In this document: piece by piece, positions 29,726-38,306 of the stretch | Layout: every line of letters starts with the position of its first letter | Numbering within the stretch: position 1 is the stretch's first letter | Assembly (NCBI RefSeq): GCF_038500265.1 | Contig: NZ_CP150637.1 | Span: 2,412,501 to 2,476,500, forward strand | Origin: Ignatzschineria larvae DSM 13226 | GTDB lineage: Bacteria; Pseudomonadota; Gammaproteobacteria; Cardiobacteriales; Wohlfahrtiimonadaceae | Direction of reading: 5' to 3' | Length of the DNA: 64,000 bases | Notes under the pieces: model-generated | The model's input: the letters and a program-made list of their open reading frames with translations, nothing else | Told to the model about the DNA's origin: nothing | Database searches by the model: none | Program-made: the position numbers and the translations under genes

Positions 29726-31075
29726 ATGAGTAGAAAAACAATCTGGTTATTTGCAGCTGTTCTAATATGTTATATCCTTGCAATTATCGCAAAAGGATCC
29801 CCCGATATAACATTTTATCACTTAGTGAGTATTATTCCTTTAGTGTTGATTTTAGTCCTCCTTTTTATGCAGGTAGATATGTTGATTGCCGCGCTTGCAG
29901 GAGGCGTAATGGCTATGATCATTGGTGGAATAGGAATGGCAGGTGCGAATGCGATTATGATGGAGACAGTTCCGAAAATGCTATCGAATACTGTACCTAT
30001 CATTAACTCGGCGGTTGCAACGGCTGTATTTAAAGCGGGCGGGTATACCGCAGCGCTAACACTGGTGCGTCGAAGTATTGGGGGGCGGCTTGAATTTGTG
30101 GCAGCTTTCATTGTTATATTGCAATCTGCGGCAACCTATATGTCTGGTATTGGTGGTGGTAGTGCGATGGTTATCGCGCCTTTAGCCTTTGCTGCTTTAG
30201 GGGCAAATCGTTATCTCATTGCCGGAATGTCGATTGCAACGGCGGCTTCTTTTACCACCTCACCTGCCTCTTTAGAATCGAGTGTTGTGTCCGATCTTTC
30301 TGGCACGCCTATTGCAGAGTATGTGGCGACAATGCAACCGATTTGGCTACTTTTTGTCGTGCTCTCTATTGTGATTGCATTTATTGGCACATTAAAAGAG
30401 AAGGGGATTTTTATTGCCGATGAGGATGATGGATTTGCGAATAAAACGAGAGGCGAGCTTTGGAAGTTAACGTTACCTGCAATATTTCTGCTTACAGCGG
30501 TTATTGCCGGGCCTTCCTTAAATAAATTGATTATTGCTTCAGGATTATCTGAAACGGCTATTTTTGGCCCATTGATGTATACCATTGTGACTATTGCGCT
30601 GATCTATTTCTGCAGTGAATTATCTGCGAAGCAATCTGTAGAGGCGATGGTGAGTGGCTCACAATATATCTTAACGTGCCTTTTTACAGTGGGACTTTTC
30701 TTAACCTTCATCTACGTTATCGAAAAAACGGGGGCTTTTGACACCATCGCTTCAGTCATCGGTGCTGCACCTGCTGCGATGGTGGTTCCGGTTGCGGTTC
30801 TTGTAGGCTTCTTAATAGGCGTTCCTGCCGGCGCTTATGTCGGGTCGATTTTAACCTTGGTATTACCCATTACAGTTGTTTTAGGCTTTACCCCGATGCA
30901 GATTGGGATGGTGGCTATTGGCGTGGGATTAGGGAGCCAATTAAGCTTGGTTAATATTACGATGCAAGCGCTCTCTGCAGGCTTCAAAATTCCTATTATT
31001 CAAGTATCAAGAGGTAATTTACCCTTTGTTGCCGGCGCTGTGATTCTGCTATTAGTCATTTCGGCTTTTGTCTAA
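29726..31075 (+). CDS. Multispanning transporter of the ion-transporter superfamily
   Basis: A 449-residue inner-membrane protein with about 12 hydrophobic segments arranged as two halves. Glycine/serine-rich hairpin-like motifs (MSGIGGGSAMVIAPL near 140; TTSPASLESSVVSDL near 175; VGFLIGVPAGAYVGS near 360) suggest a CitMHS/GntP/ArsB-type fold. RBS AGAAAGG precedes the ATG. It lies 123 nt before an amidohydrolase gene and is divergent from a LysR gene, so it most likely imports that enzyme's substrate. The substrate is unknown. Confidence 0.72.
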   Translation: MSRKTIWLFAAVLICYILAIIAKGSPDITFYHLVSIIPLVLILVLLFMQVDMLIAALAGGVMAMIIGGIGMAGANAIMMETVPKMLSNTVPIINSAVATAVFKAGGYTAALTLVRRSIGGRLEFVAAFIVILQSAATYMSGIGGGSAMVIAPLAFAALGANRYLIAGMSIATAASFTTSPASLESSVVSDLSGTPIAEYVATMQPIWLLFVVLSIVIAFIGTLKEKGIFIADEDDGFANKTRGELWKLTLPAIFLLTAVIAGPSLNKLIIASGLSETAIFGPLMYTIVTIALIYFCSELSAKQSVEAMVSGSQYILTCLFTVGLFLTFIYVIEKTGAFDTIASVIGAAPAAMVVPVAVLVGFLIGVPAGAYVGSILTLVLPITVVLGFTPMQIGMVAIGVGLGSQLSLVNITMQALSAGFKIPIIQVSRGNLPFVAGAVILLLVISAFV

Positions 31076-31198
31076 TGATGATTGTAAGAGCGAATACTAT
31101 TCAAAATTGAAGATCAATATTGAAGGTCAAAACCTAAGATTAAACCTAAGATCAAAAAATATCACTATTGATCAATGAAATCTCAAAAGGAGAAATTT

Positions 31199-32434
31199 AT
31201 GAGTAACCAAGTCGATCTAATTCTTCGCAACGTTCGCATTGATGATCAACAACCATTGGTAGATGTCGCCATTAAAGAGGGTTACATTACTGCGATTGAA
31301 TCTAACAGCCCCCTTCGTGCAAAAGAGAGTATTGAAGGTGAGGGGCATATCTTAATCCCAAGCTTTGTAGAGAGCCATCTGCATTTAGAGAAAGCCTTTG
31401 TAATGGATCGAAAGGCCAATCGTTCTGGTACATTACAAGAGGCGATCGCAGTGACAGCTGAATTGAAGCCAACCTTTACGGCTGAAGATATTATGGCGCG
31501 TTCAAGAGCGGTGATTCGCACTTTAATCCAAAATGGGAGTACGTATGTGCGAGCTCATGCAGAGTTCGATCCTGGGCAAGGCTTCACCGGGTTTGATGCC
31601 GTAATGCAGTTGAAGGAGGAGTTTAAAGGGCTCATTGATATTCAAGTGGTGGCTTTTCCTCAAGAGGGAATCTTTAAATATCCAGGCACAGCAGAGATGA
31701 TGGTCGAAGCGATGGAGAAGGGTGCCGATGTGGTCGGTGGAATCCCCTATAATGATCGAGATGCAAAGGAGCATATTGATTTTGTTTTCGATCTTGCCGA
31801 GCGTTTTAATAAAGATATCGATTTGCATCAAGATTTTTCGGATAGTGCCGAGAATATGTCTATTGAATATGTCGCACAAAAAACGATCGAGAAAGGATGG
31901 CAGGGTCGTGTAAGTGTGGGGCATTTAACGAGTTTAGGGGCCGCAACACCAGAGCGTCAACAGGAGATTATCCGCCTTTTAAAAGAGGCTGAAATTAGTG
32001 TAATGTGCCTTCCTGCCACAGATCTTCATTTAGGTGCACGTAAAGATGAGTCTAATGTTCGCCGTTCCTTAACCCCTGTTCGACTATTAAGAGATGCTGG
32101 TGTCAATGTCTGCTTGGCAACGAATAATATCCGCAATGCTTTTACCCCTTTCGGAACAGGTAATTTGTTACATATCTCGATGTTAGCGATTCCTGCAGCG
32201 CATTTAGGGGGTGCGGATGATCAGGCTACCGTATTACCGATGTTAACGTATAATCCTGCTAAAGCAATGAATTTGAAAGATTACGGTCTTGCTGTGGGTA
32301 AAAAAGCGGATCTCGTCCTTCTCAATACCCAAAAGCTCAGTGATGTCATTCTCGATATTCCTGCCGCCTTAAAAGTGATTAAAGGTGGCAAAGTGATCGC
32401 TGAAACAGTAGTGAGTCAAACAATCGGTTTCTAG
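31199..32434 (+). CDS. Cytosine-deaminase-like amidohydrolase with altered active-site residues
   Basis: A 411-residue metal-dependent amidohydrolase when started at ATG 31199 (RBS AAGGAGA); an upstream in-frame ATG at 31175 would overlap the RBS. The HxH pair SHLHLEKAF (about 59-67), HAEFDPG near 117, LHQDFSD near 203 and VGHLTS near 238 place it close to CodA. Compared with what I remember of CodA, the catalytic glutamate of HCDE is a phenylalanine here (HQDF), and the late metal aspartate (HDD) is replaced in ATNNIRNAFTPFGTG near 304. It may thus act on another cyclic amide or ring compound, or use a different mechanism. Confidence 0.8.
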   Translation: MSNQVDLILRNVRIDDQQPLVDVAIKEGYITAIESNSPLRAKESIEGEGHILIPSFVESHLHLEKAFVMDRKANRSGTLQEAIAVTAELKPTFTAEDIMARSRAVIRTLIQNGSTYVRAHAEFDPGQGFTGFDAVMQLKEEFKGLIDIQVVAFPQEGIFKYPGTAEMMVEAMEKGADVVGGIPYNDRDAKEHIDFVFDLAERFNKDIDLHQDFSDSAENMSIEYVAQKTIEKGWQGRVSVGHLTSLGAATPERQQEIIRLLKEAEISVMCLPATDLHLGARKDESNVRRSLTPVRLLRDAGVNVCLATNNIRNAFTPFGTGNLLHISMLAIPAAHLGGADDQATVLPMLTYNPAKAMNLKDYGLAVGKKADLVLLNTQKLSDVILDIPAALKVIKGGKVIAETVVSQTIGF

Positions 32435-32465
32435 AGAAATGCCTTTGTTACATTTTTGAAGAATG

Positions 32466-32573
32466 CCACTTATAGGGGGGTAAGCCGCTAGGACTGTAAG
32501 TGGTGCGGGGAGCGGGATAGAAGCTAAGGGGATCTTATTGATCTGTTAATACTTAGCGTTTATCCCGTTTATT
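32466..32573 (+). other. Structured intercistronic RNA: two hairpins
   Basis: Hairpin 1: CCACTTA (32466) with TAAGTGG (32497-32503). Hairpin 2: CGGGATA plus GCTAAG (32513-32528) with CTTAGC plus TATCCCG (32552-32567), and an inner GATC/GATC pair; TTTATT follows. It lies between the amidohydrolase and the NRAMP-like gene. It may be an intrinsic terminator with a weak T-tract or a regulatory leader. Confidence 0.6.
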
Positions 32574-32618
32574 GTGAAGTATGAAATGGGCAGTACAGAG
32601 AACCTACAAAGGTAAAAG

Positions 32619-33848
32619 ATGAAAGAGAAGCGAACGATGATCAGTCGATTTAAAAATATGGGACCTGCAGCGATTGTCACGAGTGCATTTATTGGACCTG
32701 GAACTATCACAACGACGACATTGGCCGGTGTGAATTATCAATATGCTCTCTTATGGGTGATTCTTTTTTCTGGGATTGCGTTAATCTCATTGATGAGAAT
32801 GACAAGCCGTGTTTCGATCGTGACACATAAAGAGGTAACGGAAGCCACAGTGGCTCGTTTTCAACATTATTCTTTGGTGAAAAGTGGGATTATCGTGGTT
32901 GTGACGCTCACACTTTTTGTGACAGGTTTTGGATTTGAAGCGGGAAATTTAATCGGAGGATCGATGGGGCTCGCTGATCTCTTTAGTCTCCCTCAATGGC
33001 TTGCTTCCTTGATTTTAGGCGCAATTGCATTTTATGCCGTTGTCTTAGGGACAGCAAAGACCTTAGAAACATTAATGTCGCTCTTTGTAGCGGCGATGGG
33101 GATCATCTTTATCTTTGCGATGATTGCGGTTAAGCCTGATTATTTTGCTGTCGCTAAAGGGTTTATTACACCTCAAATTCCTGAAGGTGCTTTAACGAAT
33201 ATTATTGCACTGATTGGTACAACGCTCATTGGTATTAATATTCTTATTCACTCCTTAAGCTCCGCAGAGAAGTGGCGGGATCCAGCGCAACTCTCAGAAG
33301 CCTATTTTGATACTAACTTTAATATCGGTATTGGCCTACTGATCACCGCTGCGATTGTGATTACTGCGGGAACCGTTCTTTTTGGTACCGGTACAGTCGT
33401 GACTAGTCCGATCATCTTTTCACAGATGCTTGAACCGATTTTAGGGGAGTATGCACGCTATGTCGGCGATATTGGTATTGCCTGCGCGGGGTTATCGAGT
33501 GCGATCGCAACGCCATTGATTTTAAAAGAGGTTGTAGCTCATATTTTAGGATGGAAAAGAGATGGCTTAAAATCAAGAGTCGCCGGAGGCTCTGCGGTTA
33601 TTTTTGGAACTATCTTATCTGCTTTAGGGCAGAGTCCTGTACAAATTATTGTCTTTGCCTCAGCTTTAAGCGGTATTTTTCTCCCGATTATTGCTATTAT
33701 GGTGATGATTGTTGCCAATAGTCGGGCATTAATGGGGACGTATAAAAACACGCTATTACAAAATATCATTGGTGGATTTGCAATATTGGTCACTATTGTA
33801 TTAGGCATCAATAGCATTATTGGATTTGTGAGTACTATTTTGAGTTAA
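32619..33848 (+). CDS. NRAMP-fold transporter lacking the usual metal-site motifs
   Basis: A 409-residue inner-membrane protein with about 11 membrane helices and clear NRAMP spacing. Helix 1 reads SAFIGPGTITTTTLAG (about 19-34), where manganese/iron NRAMPs have DPGN; helix 6 reads LIGINILIHSLS (about 202-213), where they have MPHN-type residues. Both canonical metal-binding sets are thus missing, so it is doubtful that it carries Mn/Fe. It lies in a cluster with an amidohydrolase, a second transporter and a LysR gene, so an organic nitrogen compound or another ion is possible (inference). Confidence 0.8.
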   Translation: MKEKRTMISRFKNMGPAAIVTSAFIGPGTITTTTLAGVNYQYALLWVILFSGIALISLMRMTSRVSIVTHKEVTEATVARFQHYSLVKSGIIVVVTLTLFVTGFGFEAGNLIGGSMGLADLFSLPQWLASLILGAIAFYAVVLGTAKTLETLMSLFVAAMGIIFIFAMIAVKPDYFAVAKGFITPQIPEGALTNIIALIGTTLIGINILIHSLSSAEKWRDPAQLSEAYFDTNFNIGIGLLITAAIVITAGTVLFGTGTVVTSPIIFSQMLEPILGEYARYVGDIGIACAGLSSAIATPLILKEVVAHILGWKRDGLKSRVAGGSAVIFGTILSALGQSPVQIIVFASALSGIFLPIIAIMVMIVANSRALMGTYKNTLLQNIIGGFAILVTIVLGINSIIGFVSTILS

Positions 33849-33882
33849 ATGTTCAATTTATGATCATTTAACGATAACAATG

Positions 33883-33919
33883 ATAAGTCATTTCTCTGCG
33901 GAGAAGTGGCTTATTTTTA
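33883..33919 (+). terminator. Terminator after NRAMP-like gene
   Basis: ATAAGTCATTTCTC pairs with GAGAAGTGGCTTAT (two wobbles) around TGCG, then TTTTAT. Confidence 0.8.
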
Positions 33920-34144
33920 TGCCCTTTTTCTGCCGATGATCTGCTGAGAAGCGAATTGATTGTGAGAATAAACCCATTAAATAGAATCAATAAGATGGTG
34001 AAAAATTGAACAGTATCAGAAGTTATCAGTGAAAGCCGTAGGTGATTGATAAAAACTGAAGAATAAAATTAAAAATTGATAACAGTTTGCGTATCTGATA
34101 ATTTTCTTATTCGTGAATGATTCCTATTTAGATTTGAGAAGACT

Positions 34145-36457
34145 ATGTTATCGAAAACTACTTTTTCCGCTATGATGCTTTTTTCCGCTGTTTCAATCCC
34201 CTCGTTACTTTGGGCGCAATTGCCGGATGAGTCTGATAAACCAGGTAAATCTGATGAAACGGACCCTATTCCTATAATTGATCTTGCGAAGATTGTCGTA
34301 CAAGGAACGGCTTTGCCGGCAACGCCTTTTCAATCGGTGCAGAGTAGTGATTTGATGCGGCAAAATATGGTGCAAGATGAGCGTGATCTGCTACGTAATG
34401 AAGTAGGCGTAGGCGTAACAGAGAGCGGTCGGGCGGGGAGTAATGGTTTTGCTATTCGAGGGGTCGACAAAGATCGTGTGGCGGTATTGGTCGATGGATT
34501 ACCGCAAGCGGAGAGCTTTATGCCATCGATCTATAAAGGTTATGGTTATTTTAATGGCTCGATTAATAATACGGAGTATGAAAATATCAGCCAAGTAATG
34601 ATCAATAAGGGCGCTAATTCCGTCACTGATGGAAGCGGAGCCATAGGCGGATCGGTACGTTTTACTACCAAAAATATCGAAGATTTTATCCAAGAGGGAC
34701 GTTCTTTAGGTGGATATTGGAAGAGTGGTTATAGCTCTAAAAACCGGGAATGGCGTCAGGTTTTAGGGGCAGGTTTTCGTCATAATGGTCTTTTTGGCTT
34801 TGCACAGGTCACTAAGCGCCGGGGACATGAAACCATTAATAATGGACATGGAGAAAATATCTATGGTTCTGCTCGTGGAAAACCGGATCCTTTGTTGCGT
34901 CATTCGACGGCTTGGCTCAGTAAAATGGGCTATGAATGGGAGGATCATCGTTTAACGGCCTTTTATGAGCGCCGAGATCAGCGGCAGAAGATGGCAGAGA
35001 AGAGTTTTGATAGTTGGGGTACTTATCGTTTTGCCGAAGATACTTCCCCCTATCGTCGCTATGGCTTGGAATATGATTATGTGGCAACGAATTCGAATTG
35101 GCTCGATACAATCAATGTCATAGGGGCTGTGCAGAAGATCTGGATGCGTTCCGATACCTATAATGTGAAGCAGAGTGATCCCTCTATTGTCGATCAGCAC
35201 TATTTTCGAGAGTTTCAGCAAAATCAAAAACTACTGAAAGGCGAGCTGTTTACGCAAGCTATTGAGATAGGCGCGCAGAGCCATTCTTTTCAAGCGAAGG
35301 CAGAATATCGGCATGGGCGATTACAAAATAGTAATCACGATATTCTTTACCTCAATGGTGTTGCTCATCCATCTCGTTATAGCATTATGACACCGGTAAA
35401 ATCGCGGGTATTCTCGCTTGCTTTACGAGATGAGATTGATTTGAGTGAATCACTACAAGCAGTGGCTGGACTTCGCTATGATGATTATCGTTATGCCCCG
35501 CAATTAGATGGGCGTAATAAATTCCCGGTGAGTTTTGATGATCAACAGAAACATTTCCGCAATCTCTCTTGGCAACTTGGTTTAACGTACCATCTTACCT
35601 CGGAGCATCAATTGAGTTATCAGATCGGCACCGGCTTTCGCGCCCCTCGTATTGAGGAGATGTTCTTTGAGTTTGGCAAAGGTGGGATGAATCATTTTAT
35701 GTCTAATCCTGATTTGAAGCCTGAAAAAGCGTTGAATCAAGAGGTGAGTTATCAGTTTCAAAATGATATTGCTCTCTTGCGCGTAGGTGCTTTCTATAGT
35801 CAATATCGAAACTTTATTGAAGAGCGCGTCAGCGAGGGACGATTGCCGAATCCTTGGTATGATCCAAATAGCTATTGGGGCGGTGAACCCTATCTTTCGA
35901 TCAATCAGATTCAATTTGTGAATGTGGCAAAAGCCCATATTTCAGGACTTGAAATCTCGGGCAGTTTAAATGGGGAAGCCCTAGGATTATCGAATCAATG
36001 GAATTTTCATCTTAAAGGGCAATATAGTAAAGGACGTAATCAAGATGGAGACCCTCTAAAATCAATTCAGCCTTGGAGTGTCATTGCCGGCGTGGATTAT
36101 CATGCAGATAATGGACGGTGGAATGTGTCATTAACAGGGCGCTATAGTGCTGCGAAAAAAGGGAAAGATACCTTAGAAACTTACTACTCTTGGCGCGGTG
36201 CGGAGGTGAAAGAGTGGCCCTATTTAAGTAATCGTTATTTTGTGGTGGATTTAACGAGTCAAATTAAGATCGATCGGGATATCACCATGAATATTGGCGT
36301 TTTTAATCTCTTCAATCGAAGTTACACCACTTGGGATAGTTTGCGAGATCTTCCCACCTTTGGTACGACCAACCGCATTGACCGACAAGGAAAAGGCTTA
36401 GAGCGTTTTACCGCTCCTAAACGCAATTTTGCCATCTCTTTTGAGGCGAAGTTTTAG
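34145..36457 (+). CDS. TonB-dependent outer-membrane receptor, haem/haemoglobin type
   Basis: A 770-residue outer-membrane receptor. Signal peptide about 1-24 (ending SLLWAQ), TonB box KIVVQG near 51, plug domain about 60-185 (NGFAIRGVDKDRVAVLVDGL), beta-barrel to the C-terminal phenylalanine (FEAKF). The plug and the barrel segments (YQIGTGFRAPRIEEMFFEFG; NIGVFNLFNRSYTTWDSLR) match the haemoglobin/haem/transferrin receptor group. It stands alone, with no haem ABC transporter or TonB genes nearby. The 296-nt upstream region is AT-rich; I see no clear Fur box there. Confidence 0.9.
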   Translation: MLSKTTFSAMMLFSAVSIPSLLWAQLPDESDKPGKSDETDPIPIIDLAKIVVQGTALPATPFQSVQSSDLMRQNMVQDERDLLRNEVGVGVTESGRAGSNGFAIRGVDKDRVAVLVDGLPQAESFMPSIYKGYGYFNGSINNTEYENISQVMINKGANSVTDGSGAIGGSVRFTTKNIEDFIQEGRSLGGYWKSGYSSKNREWRQVLGAGFRHNGLFGFAQVTKRRGHETINNGHGENIYGSARGKPDPLLRHSTAWLSKMGYEWEDHRLTAFYERRDQRQKMAEKSFDSWGTYRFAEDTSPYRRYGLEYDYVATNSNWLDTINVIGAVQKIWMRSDTYNVKQSDPSIVDQHYFREFQQNQKLLKGELFTQAIEIGAQSHSFQAKAEYRHGRLQNSNHDILYLNGVAHPSRYSIMTPVKSRVFSLALRDEIDLSESLQAVAGLRYDDYRYAPQLDGRNKFPVSFDDQQKHFRNLSWQLGLTYHLTSEHQLSYQIGTGFRAPRIEEMFFEFGKGGMNHFMSNPDLKPEKALNQEVSYQFQNDIALLRVGAFYSQYRNFIEERVSEGRLPNPWYDPNSYWGGEPYLSINQIQFVNVAKAHISGLEISGSLNGEALGLSNQWNFHLKGQYSKGRNQDGDPLKSIQPWSVIAGVDYHADNGRWNVSLTGRYSAAKKGKDTLETYYSWRGAEVKEWPYLSNRYFVVDLTSQIKIDRDITMNIGVFNLFNRSYTTWDSLRDLPTFGTTNRIDRQGKGLERFTAPKRNFAISFEAKF

Positions 36458-36577
36458 TTATTATCAGATTGAATGGTCAAATATCCATCTGTAGGGATTT
36501 ATCAATTTGCAAAATATAATCAAATAGGTACTTCATTTTGATAAATTGATAAATCCTTTAGGTTAATAGCCGTATTT

Positions 36578-37333
36578 TTATAGATAGTACCAAATAGAGA
36601 GCCCAAAAATATCTGCAAGTGTATGTGCTAAGAAGAATGGTAATAAGTTTTTGGGTCTAAAATAGCGGTAGAGTAAGAGTAATAGGAGCCCTAGAAGAAA
36701 CCCTAGGCCTAAAGCTGTTGTCATTCCTTGATAAGTATGAAAACTACAACGAATGATTAGTGAATAGACTATAGCCCATTTAAGATATTTTGGAGCAACA
36801 GCAAGACAGATCCCTAAAAAAAAGAGCTCTTCATAAATGCCATTGAGAAGGGCGTAGCTGATAATTGATATAATATATCCTAGAGTTGTTCCTTTTTGTT
36901 CAATAAGTTCAGGCTCTATGGTATAGGTCGAAACTAGAGAATTAGCAGTTGAATAGTCTATCCAATTTATCGCAAAGAAAAGTTTTTGAGTGCCAAAGTA
37001 GTAGAGATCCATTATTAAGGCAGCGATAAGAAAAATACTAACAGCTTTTAAGAGCGTTAGCCGATCTAACAAAATAGCAGAACGAAAGTTAGAGAGGTTG
37101 AAATTTCGAATTTTTAAATAGAAAAGTGCTAAGCTCAGTAAAATTAATTGGAATATAAGAGCGTTATAATTGTCACTTGCAGAGAATGTAGTGGTTTCAT
37201 TTAATGTTAAATCACCTTGAGATAATAAATAGTATTGATAAGTGGAAGAATAGATCGCCTGGCCAAATAGAATAAGTGTGAGAATAATAAGATCAAACCA
37301 TTGTAGATACTTTTTTTGTATAGTCGTTGTCAT
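36578..37333 (-). CDS. CPBP-family membrane protein with a degenerate motif 1
   Basis: A 251-residue protein with about eight hydrophobic segments. The CPBP (Rce1-like) region is at about 145-250: motif 1 EELFFLG (about 168-174; the arginine of EExxxR is leucine), motif 2 SFHTYQG near 197 and motif 3 LAHTLAD near 237. The loss of the arginine may alter or abolish protease activity. Family members are linked to bacteriocin immunity or protein processing. It is divergent from marC with a 230-nt gap containing a Fur-like sequence. Confidence 0.8.
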   Translation of the reverse strand: MTTTIQKKYLQWFDLIILTLILFGQAIYSSTYQYYLLSQGDLTLNETTTFSASDNYNALIFQLILLSLALFYLKIRNFNLSNFRSAILLDRLTLLKAVSIFLIAALIMDLYYFGTQKLFFAINWIDYSTANSLVSTYTIEPELIEQKGTTLGYIISIISYALLNGIYEELFFLGICLAVAPKYLKWAIVYSLIIRCSFHTYQGMTTALGLGFLLGLLLLLLYRYFRPKNLLPFFLAHTLADIFGLSIWYYL

Positions 37334-37409
37334 AATTTTTTACCTAATAATATTCTAGATATCATTTAATAAATTAAATGATGCTAGGATGAGCTGAGCG
37401 TGTGATATA

Positions 37410-37428
37410 AATAATATTAATTATTATC
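37410..37428. promoter_or_regulatory. Possible Fur-box-like site
   Basis: AATAATATTAATTATTATC matches 15 of 19 positions of GATAATGATAATCATTATC by eye. It lies in the divergent CPBP/marC promoter region, 77 nt from the CPBP start. The region is AT-rich, so chance is possible. Confidence 0.3.
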
Positions 37429-37563
37429 ATTTTAAATGACCGATTTAGTTTACAATTATTATTGGAATCTTAATATTGTTCATTGGTATAGAAAATCCTT
37501 CAATAGAATTTAATACTAATATGCACGTGGAGAGTTAATCAACTTTTAAGGATTTAGATATTT

Positions 37564-38214
37564 ATGATTGAATTAGGAAAAGCCGTATTTTTAGGTGTTG
37601 TGTTACTTTTACCGCTCGCTAATCCGTTAACGGCGGTGGCAATGTTCTTAGGCCTTGCCGGCAATATGCCAAAATCAGAACGGGATAAAACCGCTTTTCA
37701 GAGTGCTTTTTATACGCTTTTGATTCTCTTGGCTACTTGGTATGCCGGGAACTATATTATGCATGCCTTGGGTATCTCGATTGCGGGATTACGAATTTCA
37801 GGGGGAATGATTGTCGCCTTTATTGGCTTTACGATGTTATTCCCTTCAGCGAATGAGTCAGATGTAACGCCATCTAAAGCGGCAAGAACGAGCTCTAGTA
37901 TCAGCTTCGTTCCTCTTGCAATGCCAGCAACAGCGGGGCCTGGAACAATTGCCTTAGTGGTCAGTACCGCTTCTACCTTACATACCGATCAACACGTTTC
38001 TGAATTTGTCTTTTTGTTAGCACCCCCTTTAGTTGCCCTCATTATCGCCGGCGCTCTTTGGCTGGGCCTCTATTTCTCGAATGCGATTATGCGTTTTTTA
38101 GGTGAGAAGGGCATTAATGCCATCTCTCGATTGATGGGATTCTTACTAGTCTGTATCGGCGTGCAATTCGTGATTAATGGCGTACTTGAGATTATTCAGC
38201 AGTATCATGGGTAG
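37564..38214 (+). CDS. MarC-family membrane protein
   Basis: A 216-residue inner-membrane protein with six hydrophobic segments. MarC/YchE signs are LLPLANPLTAVAMFLGL (about 16-32), GGMIVAFIGFTMLFP (about 79-93) and the mirrored PLAMPATAGPGTIALVVS (about 117-134). It belongs to the proposed NAAT amino-acid exporter family; a role in multidrug resistance has been disproved for E. coli MarC. Single gene, start ATG at 37564. Confidence 0.9.
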   Translation: MIELGKAVFLGVVLLLPLANPLTAVAMFLGLAGNMPKSERDKTAFQSAFYTLLILLATWYAGNYIMHALGISIAGLRISGGMIVAFIGFTMLFPSANESDVTPSKAARTSSSISFVPLAMPATAGPGTIALVVSTASTLHTDQHVSEFVFLLAPPLVALIIAGALWLGLYFSNAIMRFLGEKGINAISRLMGFLLVCIGVQFVINGVLEIIQQYHG

Positions 38215-38306
38215 CATTGAAATATTTTATAATATTATGTTTATTGATAATATAATTTTGTTTTATTTTTAAATGCATTATTAATGTTGGTGGCGGTTAT
38301 AAAATT

